Assembly: GCA_963402885.1 (NCBI GenBank)
Contig: OY727094.1
Span: 9,798,501-9,862,500, forward strand
DNA length: 64,000 bases
Source: Antedon bifida
Lineage: Eukaryota; Echinodermata; Crinoidea; Comatulida; Antedonidae
Direction: 5' to 3'
Shown in pieces: positions 26,801 to 41,800 of the stretch. Numbering within the stretch: position 1 is the first letter of the stretch; each line of letters starts with the position of its first letter. A program made the position numbers and the translations under genes. The notes under the pieces are model-generated. The model was not told where the DNA came from and did no database searches. It saw only the letters and a list, made by a program, of their open reading frames with translations.

Positions 26801-29800
26801 GTTTAGGGTAGCCAGTATCTCCCATTGTGGTGAACCGATGCACCGAACCTGAACAGAAGGGGAGGCCTACGTCATAATTTATCCAGAACTTTCAATTCAG
26901 CTATCAACAAAATTCCTAGACACTTTACTAACAGCTCCTCGACCCCATTTCTGACCAAACACTGACATTCCATCATTTAGCTTAATGTGATACGACTTGG
27001 AAAGATTGTGAAACATCGCTGTTTTTTAACAACTAAGTCCAGTGGATTAGATTAATATCTTTTTAAAATAAATCCAAAGGCAAATAACTGAAAACATGAC
27101 AATGCTGTGGGTATCAGTAAAATAAAAAATGTGGGTAAAATAAAAAATAGATAAATAAAAATAAATAAACTTCTTCATTCATTTTTTAAGCAACTGCTTT
27201 GTTTAATAGAGTGAGTTTAGAATCGGTTCCACTTATTTTAAATATTACCATTAGGGAGGTTTCGCAACCTTACGAATACGATAACGAAAACGGATACGTC
27301 ATACATTTGTGAAACTTTTGAGCTGATCCCCATTTAATATTCGTAAAGCGTATTCGTGTTGACGAATATCACCAGTCATATTCGTAACTACAAAACGAGA
27401 ATTGTTTTTGATCTATTATGTGGATAAATACATGTGACAATTACGCAATGCCATTTAAATACAGCGAGTTGTGAAGACAACAACATTTGCTACAAAACAA
27501 TCAAGGTTGGATAACTTTTTTTTGCATGATATATAAATCATTTCAATTTTCTAAATCAACTATATATTTATACAGAAGTATGAAAAAAATAATACAAAAT
27601 AATATTATTACTGCTTACAGTTGTTGGATTCAGAACTTTAGCTGGAGCATCAAGATCATCACAGAGATTGAATACAACACAAATAACAGCAAATGATACC
27701 ATGAAGATCTACAAGATAAACACAAACTAAAGAATTATTCTCAAGAAAATACAATTAATTTTCTTCTAATGAATAGTAGGCAGTTTCAATGTCTCTATAA
27801 GTAGTTGTTGGTTCTTTATTCTTTTCATGGGCACTCTAACAGGGTTTTATGCTTTTTTCACACGCCATGTGTCTCAAAATGTTTTTCTTTTTACAATTAA
27901 GCCAAATCAGACCATAGACTGCAGAACTAACTCAAGTCATCCAATCGTCTTTTGGACAGCCTACAGGCTTAAGTGAGATGCAGAAGAGCAGCTTATAAGC
28001 AGTGTTTTAGAGCATAATATAAAAAAATAGGTACAGTGTAATGTATAAACTTCTGTCGCCATCCTTTTGTACAATCCCAAAGACTTGTAATAAGACTTTG
28101 TTTATGTAGAGCATCTTGTGTATATATGTTTGTCTTGTGAACCTCCGAGGGTCCCTTTTTTTTGTGGATATTAAATTGCAGCATATACAAAATGAACACA
28201 CAACTTTACCCGCTGTATCACATGATAAACTGGTTGTCCTCCGAAGTCCCAGATGTTCATAACAAATTTGTTGCTAGATGCTTGAATCTCATTTCCTTCT
28301 CTCTGAAACATAATCTCTAATTTCTTTTGGATGTTCGGAGGAATCTCTGTTTGCAGTATCTCATGACTTGGCTCTATATTGCAATTTAAAATAAATTTGA
28401 TTAAAAAACCAAAAATGTCAAATCAAAATGTTAATGTAATAGGTTAAAAATTTGCTTTATAAATAAAGAAACAAATTACAAATGTTATGTAATTCTTTTT
28501 CATAGTAAAACTAAAGGAGGTGGGGACAGGATAGTGAATTCAATTAACATTGAAGATATGTTGAAAATAGCATGCACTGTTGACATTACAATTACAATAC
28601 TTTCAACCAACCACATTCAAGTATATACATATACAGATTGCCTGCTTACAGGTGTATAAAAGATTTGACATCCCCTTGGGAATGATATTTTTCTTGAGAA
28701 AAAAAAAATTCCCAAGGGGATGTAAAATCTTAATAATAAAAAAAAATAATAATATAAAAGGCGATAGCCAAATATCTACTGGGACAGCCTACAATAAGTA
28801 AATAAGCCTACCTAGTTCACCTTTTACAGAATCCTTTATGAAGATAATTACTAATATTGATACTTTTGGCGTTAAAATATTCATTTAGGCCTTGTACAGA
28901 ATTTTTAACACAAATTCTATACTTTACAGTAAAAGTATTAGGTAGGCAAATTACTGTAATTACTAATACTTTGTCTTTTTCGAGCCAAATCACCGGATCA
29001 CAAATAGTCTTTTGTCTCATCTATAGATCCAAAATGAGGGTGCCGCGTGTATGCATAAAATAGTTTAGTTTAAATAGTTTAGTTTAAATATTTATTTTGA
29101 GCATTCTAGTTGTGTCTTTGCGAGTTGAAGTTCGAACCTAAGTATGTTGGATTTTTTTATTTGTCGCCAAACGCGAGTTGCTACATAAAAATTACACAGT
29201 CAAAAATTATAATTATAACAATTGCTATCCTCAGAGTGGTAGTCACGTTCAAGTATTTACATAGGCTATACAATAAATAGATAATACTAAATAGAGGTAA
29301 GAAATTATCACGTGTGTTCACTATGTGAGTTTATTGCATGAATGAACGAGCGTAGTGGAAATTCCATTTGATGTACACGCACCCCTCTGGTAAGAAATTA
29401 TCACGTGTGTTCATCATGCGAGTTTCACCGCTGAACAGACGATTATTGGGGATTGGCGATTCCATTTGATGCACATGTACCTTCTGTTAAGAATTACCCT
29501 CTCCCTTTGTATGAAATTATCATGTGTGTTCATGCTAGCCACACAATAGTTAAAAGCAATTCCATTTGACGTACACACACACCCTATCTCCTGTTTCTGC
29601 TGTACTACTCATGAATATTCATTTGCTTACTTATGAATAATCAATTTGCTAATGCAATTACTGAAATCCACAAGATTATGCATAAACTAACATCTGTTAG
29701 TGCTTTAACCGCTGTAAACTTTGTGTTTGACATGCTCCTAAAGTTATTCACTTCTATAAAAAAAAAATGATTTCACCTATAAAAAAACTAAATAAATGGT

Positions 29801-32800
29801 TCATTAATAACCTTTTGGGTCAAAGTGAATAACTATTATGTGACATTAAAATGGCATATTCAACAAAAAATGTGAAAAAAAAAAATTCTTTAGTGGGACA
29901 ATAATCTTTAAACATAAAACCACATTGGGGAGAAAAATTAAAATGATTGAATAATGTCGAAATTAAAATTTGACTTGTTTTGAAATATTTAAAATTACAT
30001 GTGCTATAAAAATATTCATATTTTGTATATTGTTAGATATTACATTTCTTAAAGATTGAATTAAACTCTGGTCCACGTCATTATGTTATGATTCAATACT
30101 TTGATGTAAATAAATGCTATTGAACATGTGATGAATTCTTACCCTCAAGTTCCCGATCCAACATGTCTGTTGATGCTGCATTTTCTGTTGACTGTGATGA
30201 ATGTTTACATTCCAGATCCAACATGTCTGTTGATGCTGTTGCTTCTGCTGTATTTTCTGTTGACTGTGATAAATGTTTACATTCCAGATCCAACATGTCT
30301 GTTGATGCGCTTGCTTCTGCTGTATTTTCTGTTGACTGTGATGTCACATTTTCTCCTTTCACATCATTCTCGAAATCAGAAACACCTTCTGTTGATGTTT
30401 TGTCAAGTTCTTTTATCACTTCAATTGTCTCAGCAAGTTTCATCATTTCTTCTATGACTGCATTTTCAAAAATTTCAGAAGCTTTAGCTTTGAACAAAAT
30501 AAAATTTAATAATTACTGACATTTTTTGTGTCTTTATTATTATTGTTATATTTTTGTAAATAATGCAATTCTTATTGAGCTTAACAAAATAGCTAATAAT
30601 CTTTAAGACTAATAAAGTAGTAGTAGACTAGACTATAATAATGAAGTAAACAAAAAATAAATATTTCAATAAACTTGTATTTTTCTATCCTTAAAGATGT
30701 ATTGTCCCCCTGAAAAAAATTTTGTTGAAAAAAAATTTATTGAATAGGCCATTTTTAAAACTGGATGAAAAAAAAAATATTTACCTGAGAAAATCGTAAT
30801 TTAAAATAAAAAATGATCAACCAGAAGTCGGTTGGCTGGCAGCCAACTGGCTTCTGGTTTAATTTAATCCTTGCCCTGAATTAGCTTATGAATTATGCAT
30901 ATTGTATGATTCTATTGCGTGCAGTGACCTCTCCATCATAACAACAAAAATATGACGTGATAATAGAGGTATATTCAGAGCATCATTCTGACGATGGAGC
31001 ATTCTCTACTTCGCTACGGAGCGCCAGTTATGCCTTTATTTACTTCCGAAATAGAAATAGTATTACAGCTGTAATTGGTCCAGTGGCTCAAATTTGGCAC
31101 GTGATAAGTCACTAATTTAAATATATTTTCGTATGTTAATACACTGTGCTCAAGTGAACCCAATTTGGCGCCAGTGGAGCACAGTGATATAAAATAGAAA
31201 TAAGTTACTGTATTTTAATATCTTTTGTATATTAATACACTATGTGCTCAAGTGGACCCAATTTGGCACCAGTGAAGCACAGTGTTCATAATGTTAATGC
31301 ACTGTTCTAATTTTTAAATATTTGGTTGCCTTTCCGGGCTTATAATCAAATGTTCATTGTAATACTAATAGTAAAACTGAATGTTTATTAATAAATTGTT
31401 TTACGTAATTTGTTGCATATAAAATATTTCACATTTAAATAATTATGTACTGTTAAATGACTCTATGCCGAATAATATTATAATCTTAAACTATGTTTAC
31501 AGACTGTCATTTTTTAAGGCACACATCTTTCTACCTAGACCTGTAAAATAAAAAATTAAAACAATTTAATCATTAATAATAAATATTAATCGACCAAAGT
31601 AACATCATTTTATTGGGACCAAAATTAAACGTGACCGATTTCCGATTTCCACAGCGGAGCGGGCGACTGTCAGGGCGACTTTGTATGGGACGACTTTGCG
31701 ATCTGGCCTATCTATACTAATGGAATACAGCTTAAGCCTTATTAATAGTTATTGCCAACCTAGCTTTAACTAGGATTAGGCCTACAACATTTAAAAAAAC
31801 ATTTCTTTCAATTTATCTGTGATTATTTAGAGCGTGTAGTAAAGAATAAGGTTTAGTAGAGTGATGTTGACACCACCACCTCTTCTTTCTTATTTTTAGT
31901 ATTAAACTATAATAGTCGATCACCATTATTCATATCACCACCAGGGCCAGGAGAGATTATGGTGCTTGGTTTTTCCATCAAGATGAATTAGCTTTTAATG
32001 CTAATATAAATTTGTGAAAATTATACTGTACATCTAATAATGTGATTATTGTAGTAGAGAAAATGACGAAATAATCAAAGTTAAATATATTTTTGAATGT
32101 GTACTTTACAATGTTGAAAAGGATCCCGTTGAAAATGCTTCCAAAGCAATAACATTCAAACCAACATTCACACAATTAAACTTTTTATGTACACATTTTA
32201 ATAAAAAATGTCTTTCTTTTAATAGGTATTAACACACTATAAATTGAATGAACAATATGAGCAAGTAGTGGAAAATGGTGAAGAAATCAACACAAAATGT
32301 GGTAGCAACATTCACAATATTTATTTGAACGTTTCTTACTATGACACTTTAAAATGGATGTACAATCCCAGAAGACACACTATTGCTGTAATGCCACAAT
32401 CATCTTAAATAGATCAGGTATTAGGCTACGACCTCCAAGAACAAATCTTTGTAGAACTAGAAAATCCTTCGTTGTAAATAGCATTCATATTTTTAATTCT
32501 AATGTAAGACGATAATGCAATTTTTAAATAGTTTTACATTTTTAACAGTATTTTTAACTTTTTATCTTGTAATTTTAATCTGTTATAATACTGCACGTTT
32601 TAAATTGTTGCAATATTGTTGTTTTAATCTACCAAGCAAAGTGAATTTCCATTTTTATGGACAAATAAAATTTCTTGAATCTTGAATCTCATCACAATCA
32701 TCACATCAATTAATAGTTGAAGATAAATTGTCAAAGAGTTTTAACAAACAATAATGCAGAAATTCAATGGAATATACTAGTAATTAACTCATTTTGTACT

Positions 32801-35800
32801 GTACTGTACTATAAATCTTCACACATTAAAGTTATGAAGATTTTAACTTTTTTTTTTTTTTTTTCTTTTCATTTATTTCAATATCGTTATCGCAGCCTTA
32901 GCTGAATTACAAAGATATTTACATATTCTCAATATTAAAATTTGTATAAAAGTATAAAACCAATGATAATTATATATAAAAAAGGATGCAATAGACACCA
33001 GAAATACTATACAGGAACACTATAAAAGTTTACCTTAAAATAGTAACATTAAAAAAAAACACCTAAAAGGACCAATAAGACTAACATAGACATTAAAAAT
33101 AGTGAAAAAAAGGAAACAAACAACTGTACTGTGCGCTGAATATTGGGTGATACATAATGATTATTCATTTAGAAGCGAGGTAATGTATGGTATTGCACTT
33201 TTTCTATATCTTTCAACTCTGCATTTGGGTTGTTGATACTTTACACATGTTAGTTTCATGTTACTTATTCTTCACTGGAAACCATTTTCCAAAATGAATA
33301 TTTTTTTAACAATTCAGAGCAAACTTATAGCATAGATTACGCCTTCTATCAGATAAAGTGTCTAAAGAAAGATCCTTGAGTGCTTGGTCATAACATATGT
33401 AGTCATTACACAGTATTATTCTGCAAGCCCTTTTTTGGACAGATTCTATCAAATCACTTTGTTTCTTAGTGAGACTAGAATGCCATACTGGGACAGAGAG
33501 GGAAGATCGTAAGCCTAATTAAATCTACTAAACCTCCGACCCCGAATGTAACCAAGGAAGAGATGCAAGCTTTGAACAACATCGCGAAAGATAAAACCAT
33601 TATGGTATTACCGGCCGATAAAGGTAGGGCTACAGTAATTCTGGACACTAAAGAATATGATGAGAAAGTGAGAAACATGCTTTCAGATACTGATACATAC
33701 ACGCGATTAAAGAAAAATCCTACCTCATCCTACAAGAAAAAACTTATCACTGTAATCACGAGACTCCTCAAAGAAAAGAAAATCACTGTCAAACAAAAAC
33801 ACTACTTGTACCCCACGTCGGACATCACACCAAGAATTTACTGCACACCAAAAATCCATAAAATGAATAATCCGTTACGTCCCATTGTCGATTATACGGG
33901 ATCCATTATGTACAATTTGTCACGAAGCTTAGCCGACATTCTCGTACCACTAGTTGGAAACAGCATCCATCATGTTACTAATTCACTTGAATTTGTTAAT
34001 GACATAAAAGACATTAAGTTACAGCCAAATGAAACATTGGTCTCTTATGATGTAGTGTCATTATTTACAAAAACACCAGTCAACAAGTCCCTCAAAATAA
34101 TTGAAGAACGCTTACACTGTGATAAGCAACTATCAGAGAGAACGTGGTTACATATCAACGACATTATGGAATTGCTTCAATTGGTTCTTACCACTACATA
34201 TTTCAGCTTCAGAGGGGATATCTACCAGCAAAATTCAGGTATGGCCATGGGTAGTCCATGTTCTCCGATTGTTGCAAATTTATTTATGGAATGGCTGGAA
34301 AATGAGGCAATAACTACAGCTCACACCGACATAAAACCGAGGATATGGAAAAGGTATGTAGATGACATTATAACAATAATTCCCAAGGATGCGACACAAC
34401 CATTATTACAACACTTAAACAAAATCGATGATGACATTAATTTCACGTGCGAAGAAATGTCCATAACTGACAACTCTATCCCATTCTTGGATACGCTAAT
34501 TTTAGTTGATGGGGAAGGCAACATCAACACCAAAGTTTTTAGGAAAGCCACCCACACAAATCAATACTTGGACTTTAACTCACATCATCCTCTACAACAC
34601 AAGTTATCCGTTATCCGCACACTTCTACACAGATGCAACACGATAATCACAAATAATGCAGACAAACAGAACGAAACTAAGATGATACATACTTCACTAA
34701 AACAATGTAACTACCCTACATGGACGATTAGAAAAGTACAACGCAACTTAGATAAACAAAAAACGGACACACAACCTGAAACAGAAGACATAAGAGGGTC
34801 GATATCCATCCCATATATTCAAGGCCTGTCAGAAAAAATCAAGAGAACATTTAAAAAACATAACATACGAACATACTTTAAACCATCTAACAAAATTAAA
34901 AACCTAATCGTCCGACCGAAAGATAAAGCGTGCAAAGATGATTCCTGTGGTGTTGTCTACAAAGTGGGTTGCACCAACTGTGAGATGGTGTACATTGGAG
35001 AAACGGGTAGGGCACTCAAAACCAGAATTAAAGAACACAAGAAAGATGTTGAGGAAAACACACAGAACATACAGACGCGTGCATCACGGAAAGTTTCGTC
35101 CTCCATTTTACATAAATCAGCGATCACAGACCATATGAACACACACAACCACATACCTAACTGGGATAAGATTGAGGTACTACACAAAGAACAAGTTTGG
35201 CTTAAACGTAAAATTAAAGAAAGCATCAGCATAAGAAAGCAAAATAAAAATACAAAGATGAATAGAGACGAAGGCGCGCACCAACTATCTCACATTTACG
35301 ATCAGCTTCTGACGACGGCTGGTCCCCTAGGCTACACAACAAAAACATCTAGTGGCTGGAAAGGAGACCAGTCGGCGTCATAACGCATCATAGCAACTGA
35401 AGAAGTCAAGCTGACAGCTAGACGAAACTGTCTTGCCAACGTAAGTTTTATTGGTTTACTATCAAAGAACTACTTATATTACTGTACTGGGACAGCATAT
35501 TCAACACTTGGTCTTATGTAACTCTTAAATACATCTACAAGATCATATTTGGAAGATTGAACTTTCTTAATCTACACAATATATGCAGACGTCTGCTGGC
35601 TTTGGATACAATTTCTTTAACATTACGATCCCATTTGAGGTTTGCTTGTATCCATAAACCTAGTAACTTAGTTTCATTAACGATTTCAATTGTAGCATTT
35701 CCAATCAAAAGGGGTTCATGCTCATATTGATTTCTTTGAAAGTTAAAATACATAGTTTTACATTTAGTTGGGTTAAGTTTTAGTTTGTTTTCATTAGACC

Positions 35801-38800
35801 ATTTATAGACCATTTAAATACTTGTAGTAGTATTTTTTTAATTTATTTAATGCTGTTGCTATGTTTCGAAAATATGCATTTATTATGAAAATGGACAACA
35901 GCCAATATATTTGTCAAATGCTGATAGTCATCCAATATTTTTCTTGTGTTCCACTACCAAGTCAATCGGGTGTACTATGAGTGTAACCTCTGTTCCAGTC
36001 TTATTAGTCTATAAATTTAAAAAATTAAATAGAAAAGTTGAAGTCCCATTCCCTACGTTTTTTAGATCTAATTTACGGTCACAAACTACATTTAATGTAA
36101 AAAATAATACTATATGGTCCTATTGAGATAACTTTTTTTGTCTCTAAATGGTTATTATTATGGTAATTTTTTGCTGATAGACCCTGGATAACTAATTGCA
36201 TTAGAGACCTAATAGCTAAGAGGCAGGCAGCTTTTGCTAGGGGGGACACCACACTTTTCAAGAAGTTACGAAATAAAGTAAAGCGAGAAATTGAAGTTGC
36301 CAAAACTAAGTATTTTTCAACTAGAATAAGACACCTACGGCACAATGACCCACGAAAATGGCACTCGCAAATTAAAGATTTAACATCATCTAAAATGGGT
36401 CGAGATCTAAATATTAATGTTACAGACATATCCGCCTCTAATCGCTAATGCAATTAATTCCCAGTTTGCTAGCATTAATAATGACATACCCCCACTAGAC
36501 TATTGTATTTTACCGGCATATTTGCCATGTAACAGCCCTGTACCGCAAGTTAAAGAATGGGAGGTTTATAATAAGTTAAGAAAAACCAACCCACATAAAT
36601 CAGTAGGACCTGATAAAATACCACCCTTAATTCTTAAAGAGCTTGCCCTTGAGTTAAGTGAACCCCTTACTAATATTTTAAATTGCTCATTTAGGGAAGG
36701 AAGTCTCGCCTCCCAATGGAAATCAGCTGTGACTGTTCCTATCCCCAAGGTACACCCACCAAAAATTGATAAGTTAAGACCTATCTCGTTAACATCTGCC
36801 TTTGCAAAAGTGGCAGAGCAATTTGTTTGTGAATGGGTGGTATCTGATATCCAGAATAAATTAGATGTAAGACAGTATGGCAATGTCAAAGGGGCATCAA
36901 CTAGCCACTACTTAGTACGTCTAGTTCATGATATGTGTGCTGCAGCTGAGGAAGCTCATAACATAGGGACGGTTGTCCTTACAGACTTCACTAAGGCCTT
37001 TGATCGAATTGAACACAACACCTTAATCAATAAAATCATCGACATTGGAGTCCGTGGGTCAATCGTCCCTTGGATTTGCAGCTTCCTCAGCTGCAGAGAA
37101 CAATGTGTAAAATATAACAACTCCCTATCAAGTGCTATCACGTTAAAAGCTAGTGTCCCCCAGGGGACTAAACTTAGTCCCATTGCATTTCAAATCATGA
37201 TCAATGATGCTGTTAAGGGTGCTAAAACGAATGCTTTAAAATACGTTGAAGACCTATCTGTATATGAAAATCGTAAGATAACACAACCAGGTCACTTGCA
37301 GCATGATCTTAATGAGTTTCATGATGTAAAAGGAATGTTATGGACCTGAACCCTGCTAAATGCCAGGCACTACAAATATGTTTTTAGTAAAAGGAATATT
37401 CCTGAAAATAAAATTTATATCGGGGGTAACGAACTAGCATTTGTCACCCATACTAAAATACTTGGAGTCACATTACAAAATAACTTAAAATGGGATAAGC
37501 ATATTAGGGATATTGTCCTCAAGGCTAATAGGAAGCTTTTTATTTTAAGGATTCTAAAAAAATTTGGCTTCAACCCTGATGAACTATGCTCTGTCTACTG
37601 TGGGTATATCAGACCCCTCCTTGAATATGCCGATGTCGTATGGCACCCCGGCTTAACCAAATCGCTTAGCAACTCTATCGAATCTGTCCAACGCAGAGCA
37701 TGCCGCACCATATTGGGAAGGGATTTTAGTTCGTATGACAAAGCTCTAAAGGTCTGTAACATCTTATCCCTCACTGATAGGAGAATAGCTCACAGTCTCA
37801 AATTTGCCAAGGGAATATCTGAGACTGTTCATTCTGCTGATCTTTTACCGGTGACACGGTTTGAAAGTCATGGGAGGTTGCTCCGTAATAGTAATAAAAT
37901 TTCACAATTACCATCCAGAACCGCCCGTTTCAGTAACAGTCCAATCCCTTATTTTATCCGCCTGCTTAACGCCTGATCTTCACTCATCTTTGTATAATTT
38001 ATTATTTTGTATGTTTCAAATTTTGTATATTTTTATTGGTCTTGGTACATGCATGTAAAAGTTACCCACAATCTGGCCTTTGGCCACTAGTGGTAACTTG
38101 TGGCATGGTGGTGTTTAATGTTTTTGATGTTTTATATGAAATAAAGAAATAATAAAATTTAGCGGCCCGCTATAAATGAATGTAATTCATCCACTTTTCG
38201 ATCGATCGTGAGGCCAAAACAAATCGGAGACTCCTAACTTTTCAGTGAAAATACTGGGTCTCCCCCAATTTGTATCAACGAAGTCTGGTGCAAAAACAGA
38301 AAGATAATTAATGCAGCACCTATACAATGTCAGGCTAGGCCTATAGCTAGCATACGATGTTTGTACGTTACCGATGTTTACCAGCTAAGCCTACAAAACT
38401 AAAGGCGGCTAAAGAGAGGAAATTCAATGCGAGCTACTTTGTTTTTCTCTTTTTATCCTAATTTACCATAAAACGTAAAGGAATGATCTGGTTTAATGTT
38501 TTTAAAGTAATATAATATGCATTATTTTTACAAAACATCATGAGTCTTTAAATATTCACAATTTATTGCATACTGTACATATAATTATTATTTCTGTACA
38601 TGAATCTGAAGTTTTCAATTTGGGGTACTAATGTACAGTAAGGAATTCCTGAAATGGTTGTATCCAAAATAGTCATTCCTTATTATTAGTATCTCATATT
38701 ATTATTAATATTGGTGCATCCCCTCCCTCAAGGTCTAGTCTAATTACTAGTGTTTTCATTTTGGTTGCTATCAACAACAATCTATTCTATTGTAACGGTG

Positions 38801-41800
38801 ATGTTTTAGTGTATCCGTTACTATATATAGTATCAGCAGCAGGATGTCACACACCGCCACTAATGTACAAACAGTAAATATGGTTATGGTCCAGACACAG
38901 TTTTATTTCAATATCCAATGTAATGCAGTCTGTTCTGGCTATATCATCACATACGTTTTCTTCTCAATTATTAAAACGTTTTTATCTCTCTCTCTTCTTA
39001 GCAGTACATGCATATTTAAGTAATGGTCCTAATTAATTATATAATGGGAGGGAACTATTTAGAATAGGGAACATTCCCTGATAATGAGGAATCAATGATT
39101 GATTAAGGATGTGGGTTATAGGAAAGTGAATAAAGAGTAGCTAGGAAAAGGAAGGAACCACTAGAAATGTTAAATTATAGATGGAGTAGGGAGAAATAGT
39201 GAAAAAGGGTTGTTGACCTGATGGTCAGAGTGTTACACTATACTCAACTTCTTTGGTACTGTATCCTGATCATTTTCCTAATGTTTGTTTTTTGTCCAGC
39301 TCCAAATGTATCAATCAATAGTACATCCTATTTCCTGTAGCTAGTTGAATGGCGCGATGGTGTAACGACCACGCATAGCAGTGGAGCATATTTTACCGTC
39401 AAAACAACGTGTTTAATTCACTGCTAGACAGTTTAACTTATGTGCATGCTACTTATGATTATCAGAAGTTGCTATTTGTTTATCGTTTTTTTGAAGTTTT
39501 TTGTATATTTTTCTGTAATTTTACGGCGAAGTGTTACACGGAACCTAGCCTGCCACTATCGGGGTTATAAAACAGGCACCTTGCTGGACTATGAGTATGA
39601 CTGTCACTGCCAGCCTAAATCCACGTGATTGGATGCATCCCGAAAGTCATGACCTCTGAACCACGAGCGAATTTTTTTGAACAAACTGTACAGCTGTAAA
39701 CAATACACGAATTGTAGTGCTTTATTTGAATATACAGTACGTTGTTTTTTAACTACATGATGGATCTGATTTAGTTTTGACGCACTGTTAGTCTTTTGTG
39801 TGGTATTTTATAGTCAGTATTGTTCCTTAAATACTCCTAGATATGTTCATAAGGCTAGTATACTTAGTGAATATAATTATGTTATCTCTTGCCACCTTTA
39901 ATGTACGTGGTATTGTTAATATAAAGCACACTTTAGATGATGATTGTAAGAGGTATAGAAGTGATATCATAGCATTGCAAGAAACTAAAATATGTGAACA
40001 ATATGACTTTACTTTTCCATCAAAAAATAGATTAATTTGTTTTAAACAAAATCATTCTAGACACAGAGGAGTAGGTTTCATTATAAGTAGTAGAATTAAT
40101 GAATATGTTGAGACATGGAACGTAATTAACGATGATATCGCGTACCTTAACATTGTTTTTCCAACCCGGAAAAATAATGGTTACATTAAGTGTAGAGTTG
40201 TTAATATGCATATAGTCCCACTGCTGTGAGGGCAAAAACTAATCCCGGATTGCTAAATAAATTTTATAATGATCTTAAGAAAGCATGTTGTGTACCTGCA
40301 AAATGGGAATTGTTTGTGCTGGGTGATTTTAACGCTGTACTTGGTAAAGCTAATAATATTGGTTTTGACAACTTATCTGAACATATTGGTTCTTATGGAC
40401 ACGGTGTTATTAATGATAGTGGTCAAGTTTTTTTTAAATTTATGATGAATAATAAGCTTTTTGCCTGTAATACAGCATTCAAACATAAAATTCGCCATGT
40501 AACAACACACACAATGTATGTTAAAACCTGGGATGCTGGTAGAGTAACAAAAGAAACTAAGCCATATTATAGACAGATTGACTTCATACTTTGTAAAACT
40601 CGTTTTAAAAGTACTTTAAAAAATAGTAGGGCATATAGTGGCACCAGAACCATCAGTGATCACAAAATAGTGTGTGCTCAATTTAATCTAAATATGCGTG
40701 TACTAACTTTTAAGAAAAGTAAATATACAATCAAGCTTAATTGTTCATTGTTATTAAATCAGGAATCACGTGATAGATATTGTAATCAAATAAAACGTGA
40801 ACTTTGTAAAATGAATATTAATATTAATAATGATCCTAATGTGTCGATGAGTAAATTGTTAACAGCAACTGTACTTTCTGCACGGAAGACAATTGGTATG
40901 ACAAATAATGATAGACCTAATTATGTACAAGACAATGAATTGTCAAGACTCACTGTTGAAAGATCTGAGTTACGTTGTCAATTAAACTCATGCAATACCT
41001 CGAAAGATCATAGTTTATTGCTTACGTATATTAATAAGAAAAAAAATGCAATTTCTAAACAGTTGAAAAACATTGAAGAAAACAAAGCAAAACAATTGAT
41101 CGATAGAATCACTACTACAAATGAAACAAAGAAAATGTTTGATTCTGTAAAATTACTCTACACAAACAAGAAAACTAACGAAATATTTGTAACAAAAAAT
41201 GACGGAAGTGTGATTTATTCAAATCAAAAGAAAGCAGAAGTCGTGAAAGATTGGTTTTGCAAACAGTTAACTGATGTCAGCATTGATCCAATAAACGCAT
41301 TTGATGGTCCACCAAGAAAGTTAAACTACCCAATAACGGTCAGTGAAGTGGCTAATGCTGCTTCCTCTTTAAAAAATAATAAAGCTTGTGGACCTGACAA
41401 GATTGCACCAGAATTGTTCAAGTATGCGAGTGATGACGTCTATGTGCTTTACGCTTGCATCATTAATCAATGTTTTGAAAGAAATATACATCTGCAGAGT
41501 ATAACTGAAGGTTTAATTACACCCCTACAAAAACCTGGAAAACCGAAGGGACCATGTAAAAGTCTAAGGTCTCTTACATTGAGTAACGTTATTCGCAAAG
41601 TTATGTCATTGATTATTTATAAACGTATTGAGGAAAACGTTAACAATTATACAGGACCCTTCCAAAGTGCTTATAAGAGAGGTCGGAGCTGTGCTGATAT
41701 TGTATGGGCGCAAAGAATATTAACATCTATAGTCAAACAAAAGATATGGGAATTCTACAAAATGGGTTTAGACATGTCTTCTGCGTTTGATACTATTAAA

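Noticed and set aside
33475-35232. Minus-strand frames across the Penelope-like element
   Set aside because: They are shadows of the plus-strand RT and endonuclease frame and show no domain.
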